From an uncultured Tidjanibacter sp. (lineage in GTDB: Bacteria > Bacteroidota > Bacteroidia > Bacteroidales > Rikenellaceae), in assembly GCA_934663885.1 (NCBI GenBank), contig CAKUKW010000136.1, positions 1 through 5,760 on the forward strand: DNA of 5,760 bases, read 5' to 3'. This document shows, piece after piece, positions 1 to 5,760 of the stretch (positions are counted from its first letter, which is position 1; each line of letters opens with the position of its first letter). Below the pieces are notes generated by a model. It saw only the letters and a program-made list of their open reading frames with translations, made no database searches and was not told where the DNA came from. The position numbers and the translations under genes are program-made.

Positions 1-939
1 CTGCTGTGCAGCGTGATGTTCTTCATGCCTACCATAGCGCTTTCCAATTCGGTGGCATACAACGCCCTGGACAAGGCTGGCCTCGATTCGGTGACGGCAT
101 TCCCGCCTATTCGCGTATGGGGAACGGTGGGTTTCATAATCTCCATGATCACCGTGAGCCTTTTAGGTTGGGAACAGTCGCCCATGCAGCTTTACCTCTC
201 GGGCGGCCTCGGGCTCGTGCTGGGCATGTACTCGTTTACACTTCCCGCCAGCCCTATAAACCGCAATCCCGAAAAGAAATCGTGGATCGACAAACTCGGG
301 CTGCGCGCATTCGCCCTGTTCAAGGAGAAAAAGATGGCTATATTCTTCATCTTTTCCATGCTGCTGGGCATGATGCTCCAGGTTACCAATGCATACGCCA
401 ACCCATATATCAAAGGTTTCGGCGAAATGGCCGAATACGCGAATACGTTCGGTGTCAAATATACCAATATACTTATCTCGCTCTCGCAGATCTCCGAGGC
501 GGTTTGCATCCTGATGATACCGTTCTTCCTCAAAAAGTTCGGCATCAAAAAGGTAATGCTTATTTCGATGGTGGCATGGGTGCTGCGCTTCGCTCTGCTC
601 GGCGCAGGGAATCCCGGCCCGGGCCTGTGGATGTTCATCCTGTCGATGCTTGTCTACGGCGTTGCCTTCGACTTTTTTAATATTTCCGGATCGCTGTTCG
701 TGGACAAGGAAACCAGTCCCCAGATACGTTCCAGCGCCCAGGGGGTATTCATGATGATGACCAACGGATTCGGAGCGTTCTTCGGCTCATATGCCGCCGG
801 ACTCGTTGTCAACACTTACGGCAACACCCCGAAATCGTGGTTCATCTTTGCGGGATTTGCGGCAGTGGTGGCGATACTCTTCGCGATTATATTCAAATAC
901 AAACACAATCCTGAAGAGATGAAGGACGTGAAAGTCTGA
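1..939 (+). CDS. nupG: Nucleoside permease, NupG/XapB-type MFS symporter (5' end outside window)
   Basis: This is an inner-membrane transporter expected to import nucleosides with protons. The frame is open from base 1, with no start in view, and ends at TGA 937-939 after 312 codons. E. coli NupG has 418 residues, so about 100 N-terminal residues (roughly the first three membrane helices) lie upstream of the window. Segments recalled from E. coli NupG recur almost unchanged: FPPIRVWGTVGFI (window codons 34-46), FALFKEKKMAIFFIFSMLLG (104-123), FDFFNISGSLF (223-233) and SSAQGVF..MTNGFG (244-258). Hydrophobic stretches near codons 1-20, 38-57, 63-80, 110-130, 155-176, 183-203, 208-226, 246-270 and 278-298 fit the remaining helices. 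The tail is short and charged, as in the family. The in-frame GTG at 13 and the ATG at 16 fall inside conserved sequence and are not starts. Family assignment is strong; the exact substrate range is inferred. Confidence 0.93.
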   Translation: MLCSVMFFMPTIALSNSVAYNALDKAGLDSVTAFPPIRVWGTVGFIISMITVSLLGWEQSPMQLYLSGGLGLVLGMYSFTLPASPINRNPEKKSWIDKLGLRAFALFKEKKMAIFFIFSMLLGMMLQVTNAYANPYIKGFGEMAEYANTFGVKYTNILISLSQISEAVCILMIPFFLKKFGIKKVMLISMVAWVLRFALLGAGNPGPGLWMFILSMLVYGVAFDFFNISGSLFVDKETSPQIRSSAQGVFMMMTNGFGAFFGSYAAGLVVNTYGNTPKSWFIFAGFAAVVAILFAIIFKYKHNPEEMKDVKV

Positions 940-963
940 CCTGAAATTAAGGATTTGAAAATG

Positions 964-991
964 AAAGAGGCGCTTTCCAAGCGCCTCTTTT
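964..991 (+). terminator. Rho-independent terminator after nupG, probably shared with the convergent gene
   Basis: A perfect 12-bp inverted repeat, AAAGAGGCGCTT (964-975) and AAGCGCCTCTTT (979-990), encloses a three-base loop TCC. The downstream arm runs into TTTTCT. The hairpin starts 25 bases after the nupG stop. In the other direction it lies about 70 bases beyond the phosphoesterase stop and is followed by a broken T-run (TTTCATTTTC). It may therefore stop both converging transcripts, less efficiently on the minus strand. The geometry is seen directly; activity is inferred. Confidence 0.85.
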
Positions 992-1058
992 CTATACATA
1001 CGGTTTTTGCCCAATCGACAATTCGTTTCAAATAATTAACCTTTAAATTTCAAACCCT

Positions 1059-2168
1059 TCAATTATTTTTTCCCGAAATATTAATGATCACATATTCCGA
1101 ACGGGTTCCTATACGGAACTTTCCGCCCCATATACCGAGGCCGGACGAAATGTAGAAATGGGTCCTGTCTTTGACGAGGTAACCGTGCGACTTTTCAAAT
1201 ATAGCATCCGTGATCCATGAAACTGGCCATACCTGGCCGCGATGGGTGTGTCCCGATATTTGTATGTCCGCCCCGCCCGCTGCGGCCTGCCCAAGTTCGT
1301 AGGGCTGGTGATCAAGCATTATGACCGGCACCGAAGAATCGGTGCCTGAAAGAAGCTCGGGTACTGTCTTGCGCTCCCCGTTCGTGACGTCGTCACGGCC
1401 GGCTACGTAAAACCTGTCGTCCACAAACACTACCGAGTCGCGCAGGAAAACGATCCCCGCATCATGCAGGAACCGCTCGCTTTTCTCTATTCCCGATATA
1501 TACTCATGGTTGCCGGGTACGGCGAAAATACCCAGAGGCGCGTTGAACAAGGAGAATACTTCAGCCATATCCTGCTCATACAACGGCCTTAGGTTGTTGT
1601 CTATGACGTCACCCGCTATCAGCACTATGTCGGGATTTTCCTTGTTGAGCATACCGACCCAACGTATGAATTCCTTTTTGCCAATCCCATACCCGAGGTG
1701 CAGGTCGCTTATCGCCACCACCCGCAGGGGCCGCTCATAACCTATGGATTTATCGAGGACTATATCAAGTTCGACCCTTTTCTTGTTATTGTAAACGATA
1801 TTGCCCGCAACCATGAGAATAGCAACCACGCCCACTACCGAAAAAAACGCCGCCCAGTTACCCCGGAGCCATTCACGCGGGATTAGTCCTGTAACGCGGC
1901 CCAGATCCGTAAGTAATACTACTATAAGCAGGTATCCAAGGATAATAAGCCACGACGTACCTATTTTGTAAACGGCAGACATGAGCCATGCGGGAGCATT
2001 ATCGCCGAGCAGGAAATATACGAACATGCAAGCCGTAGCGAGCACGCCCAACGATATGAGCATGACATGCCCGGCAGCGGTAGCCGGCATGAACTGCCAC
2101 AGGCGCCTGAAAACATAATAGCCGGCCCCGAGAAACACGGCCAGCATGACAATAAATAATGGCGGCAT
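1059..2168 (-). CDS. Membrane-anchored calcineurin-like metallophosphoesterase (YkuE-like)
   Basis: This is a two-metal phosphoesterase fused to a membrane anchor. Counting from the ATG at 2168, four hydrophobic helices lie near residues 2-18, 34-55, 68-88 and 106-126. The catalytic domain begins near 148 and carries all the family metal motifs in order: SDLHLG (D155, H157), GDVID (D187), GNHEY (N220, H221), MLDHQP (H287) and SGHTHRGQ (H307, H309). With 369 residues it is complete and looks active. The last motif and the following GxxW region resemble the YkuE/YaeI branch, which includes lipid-linked phosphoesterases. A membrane or envelope phosphodiester or pyrophosphate substrate is therefore plausible, but the sequence does not show which. 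LpxG-type UDP-diacylglucosamine hydrolases are a distant alternative. The start is uncertain: an in-frame GTG at 2174 would add two residues, and ATG is preferred because neighbouring genes use it. The gene follows aroB by 6-12 bases and is probably cotranscribed with it. Confidence 0.88.
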   Translation of the reverse strand: MPPLFIVMLAVFLGAGYYVFRRLWQFMPATAAGHVMLISLGVLATACMFVYFLLGDNAPAWLMSAVYKIGTSWLIILGYLLIVVLLTDLGRVTGLIPREWLRGNWAAFFSVVGVVAILMVAGNIVYNNKKRVELDIVLDKSIGYERPLRVVAISDLHLGYGIGKKEFIRWVGMLNKENPDIVLIAGDVIDNNLRPLYEQDMAEVFSLFNAPLGIFAVPGNHEYISGIEKSERFLHDAGIVFLRDSVVFVDDRFYVAGRDDVTNGERKTVPELLSGTDSSVPVIMLDHQPYELGQAAAGGADIQISGHTHRGQVWPVSWITDAIFEKSHGYLVKDRTHFYISSGLGIWGGKFRIGTRSEYVIINISGKNN

Positions 2169-2180
2169 CTTCACTTTATT

Positions 2181-3215
2181 TTATATTGAGAGTTCTTCGA
2201 GTTCGGCTATCGACACGGGAACGACTTCACAGCTACCGATACCCGTGGGCAGAACAACGTTAATAATATCACCTTCCCGTTTCTTGTCGTATTTAATGGC
2301 GGAAAAGAGTTTTTTGAGTTCCACCGGGTATTCCACCGGAAGTCCCAGGCCCGAAATAACATCCGTTATCCGCTGGCTGTCCGTTTCCGACAGTTTTCCC
2401 CTCTTTACGGCCACGCGGCTTATCATAACGATCCCCGCCGCAACGGCCTCACCGTGCGCCGTGCCCGGCACTATCTTCTCGAGTGCGTGGGCGAATGTAT
2501 GTCCCATGTTAAGTTTGCGGCGCTCCCCCTTTTCGTGCTCATCGGCGGCAACGACAGCGACCTTTACCTTTATGGCCCTTACGATTACTTCGGCGAGCAA
2601 AGACGGCGAGCTCTTTATCCCCTCATAACCGTGTTTTTCCAATATGGAAAAAAGCTCTGCATCGCCTATGATACCCGCTTTTACTATTTCGCCCATCCCG
2701 GAGCGGAATTCACGTTCGGGAAGAGTGCGCAGCTTCTCTATATCACATACGACGAACTCCGGCTGGCTGATCAGGCCGATAATGTTCTTATATCCGTCGA
2801 GGTTCACGCCGTTCTTACCGCCGATACAGGCATCCACCTGCCCGAGCAGGGTAGTCGCGACGAAACCGAACCGCACTCCCCTGAGGTAAGTTCCCGCTAC
2901 GAAACCGGTAATGTCGGTCACGACGCCGCCACCCATTCCGAGCAGGAAGACATTGCGGTCGGCACCCATTTCGAGCAGCTGACGGTATATGTCCTCAATA
3001 AGGCGCAGGGTTTTAGTGCTTTCCCCCTGCCCTATTATGATATGCCTGTGGGAATCAACAAAGTCGCGGTTATTGCGGTGGACATTGGCGTCGGTAATAA
3101 TGACAACGGAGTCGCGGTCGGCAGGCAACAGCCTCCCGAGGGCGTCTTCCATGGCTCCTATTACTATTTCTGAACAAATGCCCGGGCCGCAATCCAGCAG
3201 GATGGTCTCTCTCAT
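2181..3215 (-). CDS. aroB: 3-dehydroquinate synthase
   Basis: This cytoplasmic enzyme converts DAHP to 3-dehydroquinate, the second step of the shikimate pathway to chorismate and aromatic amino acids, using NAD+ and a divalent metal (Zn or Co). The protein has 344 residues, close to the usual ~350. Visible signatures are GQGESTKT (62-69), the NAD-binding GMGGGVVTD (93-101), TTLLGQVDACIGGKNGVN (121-138), GMGEIVKAG (173-181), DEHEKGERRKLNMGHT (225-240), HGEAVAAG (254-261) and the C-terminal YDKKREGD (309-316). The three metal ligands are present as E176, H239 and H254. Small departures from the common family text (T for G in GGGVVTD, G for A in TTLLGQVDA) look like lineage variation. The start is the ATG at 3213-3215, about 20 bases after the predicted transcription start. 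It is the first gene of a leftward pair with the phosphoesterase and diverges from typA. Confidence 0.97.
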   Translation of the reverse strand: MRETILLDCGPGICSEIVIGAMEDALGRLLPADRDSVVIITDANVHRNNRDFVDSHRHIIIGQGESTKTLRLIEDIYRQLLEMGADRNVFLLGMGGGVVTDITGFVAGTYLRGVRFGFVATTLLGQVDACIGGKNGVNLDGYKNIIGLISQPEFVVCDIEKLRTLPEREFRSGMGEIVKAGIIGDAELFSILEKHGYEGIKSSPSLLAEVIVRAIKVKVAVVAADEHEKGERRKLNMGHTFAHALEKIVPGTAHGEAVAAGIVMISRVAVKRGKLSETDSQRITDVISGLGLPVEYPVELKKLFSAIKYDKKREGDIINVVLPTGIGSCEVVPVSIAELEELSI

Positions 3216-3241
3216 ATTTAGGCAAGTTTTATTTTGGCGTA

Positions 3242-3249
3242 CAAATATA
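3242..3249 (-). promoter_or_regulatory. Predicted -7 promoter box of aroB operon
   Basis: Read on the minus strand these bases are TATATTTG, an exact fit to the Bacteroidota TAnnTTTG -7 element. Transcription would start about six bases further on, near 3235, leaving a leader of about 20 bases before the aroB ATG. No TTTG-like -33 element is seen 19-21 bases upstream. That position is occupied by the typA -7 box on the opposite strand. Confidence 0.6.
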
Positions 3250-3270
3250 GAGTATTCGGCGATTTATTCC

Positions 3271-3278
3271 TACCTTTG
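3271..3278 (+). promoter_or_regulatory. Predicted -7 promoter box of typA
   Basis: TACCTTTG followed by CA matches the TAnnTTTG consensus of the Bacteroidota primary sigma factor. The predicted start near 3284 gives a leader of about 20 bases (AT-rich, no Shine-Dalgarno) before the typA ATG. A matching TTTG -33 box is absent at the expected 19-21-base spacing. That region overlaps the aroB -7 box. Confidence 0.65.
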
Positions 3279-3303
3279 CAGGCTTTATAGTTATTAACAA
3301 TAA

Positions 3304-5103
3304 ATGAGAAAACTCCGCAACATCGCTATCATAGCGCACGTAGACCATGGCAAGACCACGCTTGTCGACAAAATGATACTCCAGGGAAACCTTTTCCGCA
3401 ATGCCTCCTCCGCAGGCGAACTTATTCTGGACAATAACGACCTCGAACGCGAACGCGGGATCACGATACTTTCCAAGAACGTTTCTGTAATTTACAAAGA
3501 TTATAAGATAAATATCATCGACACTCCCGGCCACTCCGACTTCGGGGGCGAGGTCGAAAGGGTGCTCAATATGGCGGATGGGGTGCTCCTGCTGGTCGAC
3601 GCATTCGAGGGCACAATGCCACAGACGCGATTCGTACTCCAGAAAGCCCTGTCACTGGGCAAAAAACCGATAGTGGTTATAAACAAGGTGGATAAGCCTA
3701 ACTGCCGTCCCGAGTTCGTGAACGAGCAGGTTTTTGACCTTATGTTCACCCTGGGCGCGACTAACGAACAGGCTGATTTCAAGACGATATACGGCAGCGC
3801 GAAACACGGTTGGATGTCCCATAAACCGGGAGAGGTTACCAATAATATCACCCCCCTGCTGGATACCATAATAGATGAGATACCCGAGCCCGAAATACAT
3901 GAAGGCACTCCGCAGTTACTCATTACCTCGCTTGAACACTCACCCTACCTTGGCCGCATCGCGGTCGGCAAATTGACAAGGGGAACCCTTAAATCGGGTA
4001 TGAACGTGACCCTCGCCAAGCGCGACGGGGCGACCCAGATCAAGAGCCGTATAAAAGAGCTCATGGTGTTCGAGGGATTGGGAAAGACCAAGGTCGATGA
4101 AGTAGGCTGCGGCGAAATATGTGCCATGGTGGGCATAGAAGGTTTCGAGATAGGCGACACGATATGTGATTACGAAAATCCTGAACCTCTCGAACCGATA
4201 TCCATCGACGAGCCTACTATGAGTATGCTCTTCACCATCAACGACTCGCCGTTCTACGGGAGGGAAGGGAAATTCGTCACTTCGCGCCACCTCAAGGAGC
4301 GCCTCGACCGCGAGCTGGAAAAGAACCTCGCCCTGCGGGTCGAACCCGGCCAGAACGCCGATAGTTTCACAGTCTACGGGCGCGGCGTGCTGCACCTTTC
4401 GGTACTTATCGAAACGATGCGCCGCGAAGGCTACGAACTCCAGGTAGGCCAGCCAAGGGTTATAATAAAAGAAATAGACGGACAGAAATGCGAGCCTATC
4501 GAGGAGATGACGATAGACCTTCCCGAAGAGTTCTCCGGCCGCGCCATAGAGATGGCGACCAAACGCAAGGGTACGCTCCTCAACATGGAGTCGACAAGCG
4601 ACCGCACAAGGTTAGAATTCGAGATACCTTCCCGGGGCATAATAGGCCTGCGCAGCAACCTCCTTACTGCCACGGCGGGCGAAGCGATAATGTCGCACCG
4701 CCTGAAAGGCTTCGAACCCTACAAAGGGGATATTGAGATGCGCGTCAACGGTTCGCTCATAGCCCTCGAAACCGGCCAAGCATACGCTTACGCCATAAAC
4801 AAGCTACAGGACAGGGGCAAATTCTTCGTATCTTCGGGCGACGAGATATACGCCGGCCAGGTGGTGGGCGAAAATACACGCGACGGGGACATGGTAGTGA
4901 ACCTGACCAAGTCGAAAAAGCTGACCAATATGCGAGCGAGCGGCTCCGATGAGAAAACGCACATAGCGCCGCCGGTAATTTTCTCGCTGGAAGAGGCGCT
5001 CGAATATATACGGGAGGACGAATACGTGGAAATAACGCCCAGGTCCATGCGTCTGCGAAAGATTCTACTCGACGAAAACGAGCGCAAACGGGCATCAAAA
5101 TAA
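3304..5103 (+). CDS. typA: Ribosome-associated translational GTPase TypA/BipA
   Basis: This cytoplasmic GTPase of the EF-G/LepA class binds 70S ribosomes and supports ribosome assembly and translation in cold or other stress. The 599 residues match the usual ~600. GTPase motifs are complete: G1 AHVDHGKTT (11-19), G2 RGITI (51-55), G3 DTPGH (73-77), G4 NKVD (127-130) and G5 SAK (165-167). A beta-barrel domain 2 follows at about 203-290, then EF-G-like domains III and V at about 305-480. The TypA-specific C-terminal region starts near 485. The TypA hallmarks SRGIIGLR (443-450) and GEAIMSHRLKGFEPYKG (459-475) are present, as is the end motif TPRSMRLRKILL (578-589). LepA and EF-G are excluded by the absence of their own C-terminal domains and by these motifs. 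The start is fixed: TAA at 3301-3303 lies in frame directly before the ATG. It has its own promoter and terminator, so it is probably monocistronic. Confidence 0.98.
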   Translation: MRKLRNIAIIAHVDHGKTTLVDKMILQGNLFRNASSAGELILDNNDLERERGITILSKNVSVIYKDYKINIIDTPGHSDFGGEVERVLNMADGVLLLVDAFEGTMPQTRFVLQKALSLGKKPIVVINKVDKPNCRPEFVNEQVFDLMFTLGATNEQADFKTIYGSAKHGWMSHKPGEVTNNITPLLDTIIDEIPEPEIHEGTPQLLITSLEHSPYLGRIAVGKLTRGTLKSGMNVTLAKRDGATQIKSRIKELMVFEGLGKTKVDEVGCGEICAMVGIEGFEIGDTICDYENPEPLEPISIDEPTMSMLFTINDSPFYGREGKFVTSRHLKERLDRELEKNLALRVEPGQNADSFTVYGRGVLHLSVLIETMRREGYELQVGQPRVIIKEIDGQKCEPIEEMTIDLPEEFSGRAIEMATKRKGTLLNMESTSDRTRLEFEIPSRGIIGLRSNLLTATAGEAIMSHRLKGFEPYKGDIEMRVNGSLIALETGQAYAYAINKLQDRGKFFVSSGDEIYAGQVVGENTRDGDMVVNLTKSKKLTNMRASGSDEKTHIAPPVIFSLEEALEYIREDEYVEITPRSMRLRKILLDENERKRASK

Positions 5104-5106
5104 ACC

Positions 5107-5134
5107 AAAGCCGCATTCAAAATGCGGCTTTTTT
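5107..5134 (+). terminator. Rho-independent terminator of typA
   Basis: An 11-bp perfect stem, AAAGCCGCATT (5107-5117) and AATGCGGCTTT (5121-5131), with loop CAA is followed directly by three more T, giving a run of six T (5129-5134). It begins four bases after the typA stop. On the minus strand, where it lies about 25 bases past the lipoprotein stop, the trailing T-run is short (TTTGGTTTA). It should act mainly on typA. Confidence 0.9.
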
Positions 5135-5156
5135 ATCGGCATCTCAGTATAGTTGG

Positions 5157-5654
5157 TTACGGCTGCACTACAGGCCTGTAACGGTATACCGGATAAAAAG
5201 GGCTGACATTTATTTGTATTATGCCCACTGGTGTTACATATCTTCCGTGAATGCACTTTGCTGAATATGTTATGGAATAGTGGGTCTCTCCCGAACCAAC
5301 ATTTATGAGTATTTCGTCCATATCTCCGTTAGGGGCCTGCTGGTAATTGAGTTTGTTGTCGACGAACCAATTCATAAAAGACCTCGAAGGGCGTGAAGCA
5401 ACTTTTATAAGAAGAGAACTTCCAGGGCCGACGTTAACCGAATTACTGTTCGGGCATGGTGAAATAATAACGGTAGGCGCAACGGAATAATCGCTGTTGG
5501 AGCAACTGCATTCGAGTAAAACGGGATCGGCGACAATCTCTTTGGGAGACTCTGAATATCCGTCACCGGAGCTCTGGCAAGCCATCAACCCGAAGAAACA
5601 TAAAATAATTATAGACGCAGCTGCCGGCATAGATTCAATCGCTCGTTTTTTCAT
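5157..5654 (-). CDS. Small secreted lipoprotein of unknown function, possible Ig-like fold
   Basis: I do not recognise this 165-residue protein. It begins MKKRAIESMP, followed by a hydrophobic segment (about 10-24) and a lipobox LMAC with C26 as the lipidated residue, so it is expected to be a signal peptidase II substrate anchored in the outer or inner membrane. After C26 comes a Ser/Gly/Glu-rich linker (QSSGDGYSES). The mature part (about 58-152) alternates short hydrophobic strands with turns and has a tryptophan (W96 in FMNWFVDNK) followed by a late strand ending IIQINVSPF. This pattern suggests a single Ig-like or PKD-like beta-sandwich, which is my inference. Other cysteines are C49, C51, C67 and C134, which could form disulfides outside the cytoplasm. 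The C-terminus is aromatic and proline-rich (FYPVYRYRPVVQP). The start is supported by an in-frame TAA at 5664-5666, 9 bases upstream of the ATG. The gene looks more AT-rich than typA and stands alone in the window. Confidence 0.8.
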   Translation of the reverse strand: MKKRAIESMPAAASIIILCFFGLMACQSSGDGYSESPKEIVADPVLLECSCSNSDYSVAPTVIISPCPNSNSVNVGPGSSLLIKVASRPSRSFMNWFVDNKLNYQQAPNGDMDEILINVGSGETHYSITYSAKCIHGRYVTPVGIIQINVSPFYPVYRYRPVVQP

Positions 5655-5760
5655 AATAAGTAATTATTAGGTTTGTTTATAAGTTATCTTGCGCGTATAT
5701 CGCACATTTTTAAATATAATTATAAAATCTTTTATTAATTAAATAAATATTGTTTAAATT
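5655..5760. other. AT-rich non-coding upstream region
   Basis: This leader region of the lipoprotein gene runs to the window edge and consists mostly of A/T with no ATG on the plus strand. On the minus strand TATATTTA (5711-5718) is a one-mismatch -7 box that would give a leader of about 50 bases for the lipoprotein. On the plus strand TAGGTTTG (5668-5675) fits TAnnTTTG and could start a transcript running out of the window to the right. Neither has a clear TTTG -33 partner. In sequence this AT-rich such matches arise easily by chance. Confidence 0.4.

Noticed and set aside
6..680. Plus-strand open frame of 224 codons overlapping nupG in another frame
   Set aside because: The overlapping frame encodes clear NupG sequence. 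This translation is rich in Arg, Gly, His and Pro without domain character, typical of an out-of-frame reading.
816..1031. Minus-strand small frame (71 codons) spanning the end of nupG and the terminator
   Set aside because: It reads through the hairpin and the antisense of conserved NupG sequence, which argues against a real gene.
2454..3173. Long plus-strand open frame of 239 codons opposite aroB
   Set aside because: It lies entirely antisense to a complete, motif-rich aroB. The translation has no recognisable domain and no promoter or leader precedes it. It is a shadow of the codon usage on the other strand.
3229..3534. Minus-strand frame of 101 codons across the aroB-typA gap and the start of typA
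   Set aside because: It is antisense to the typA GTPase motifs, runs through both predicted promoters and has no leader or recognisable product.
5655..5760. AT-rich tract considered as a replication origin or attachment site
   Set aside because: No DnaA-box cluster, iterons, direct repeats or tRNA end are visible. It looks like an ordinary AT-rich upstream region.
1..5760. Search for a novel defence, mobile or CRISPR-like system
   Set aside because: Four of the five genes belong to known housekeeping families. No repeat array, terminal inverted repeats, transposase or toxin-antitoxin pair is present.

Overview
The window most likely comes from a member of the Bacteroidota, probably Bacteroidales. 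Two intergenic elements fit the TAnnTTTG -7 box of that phylum (TACCTTTG before typA, TATATTTG before aroB). The leaders before the ATGs are A/T-rich and lack Shine-Dalgarno sequences. The genes have moderate GC while the spacers are AT-rich. The genus cannot be told from the sequence alone.

Five protein-coding genes are present. From left to right they are: the 3' three-quarters of a NupG-type nucleoside:H+ symporter (+); a membrane-anchored calcineurin-like metallophosphoesterase (-); aroB, 3-dehydroquinate synthase (-); typA/bipA, a ribosome-associated translational GTPase (+); and a small lipoprotein of unknown function, possibly with an Ig-like fold (-). The orientation is + - - + -. There are two convergent junctions (940-1058 and 5104-5156), each holding a strong hairpin with a T-rich tail, and one divergent junction (3216-3303), holding two back-to-back -7 boxes. 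aroB and the phosphoesterase gene lie 6-12 nt apart and very probably form a two-gene operon read leftwards.

The genes are mostly unrelated housekeeping functions: nucleoside uptake, the shikimate pathway and translation under stress. I see no mobile element, CRISPR array, tRNA/rRNA gene, defence cassette or other novel multi-gene system. The least understood parts are the lipoprotein at the right end, the substrate of the phosphoesterase, and the compact divergent promoter between aroB and typA. The last ~106 bases are AT-rich and non-coding, and no gene lacks a description over any stretch longer than 300 bases.
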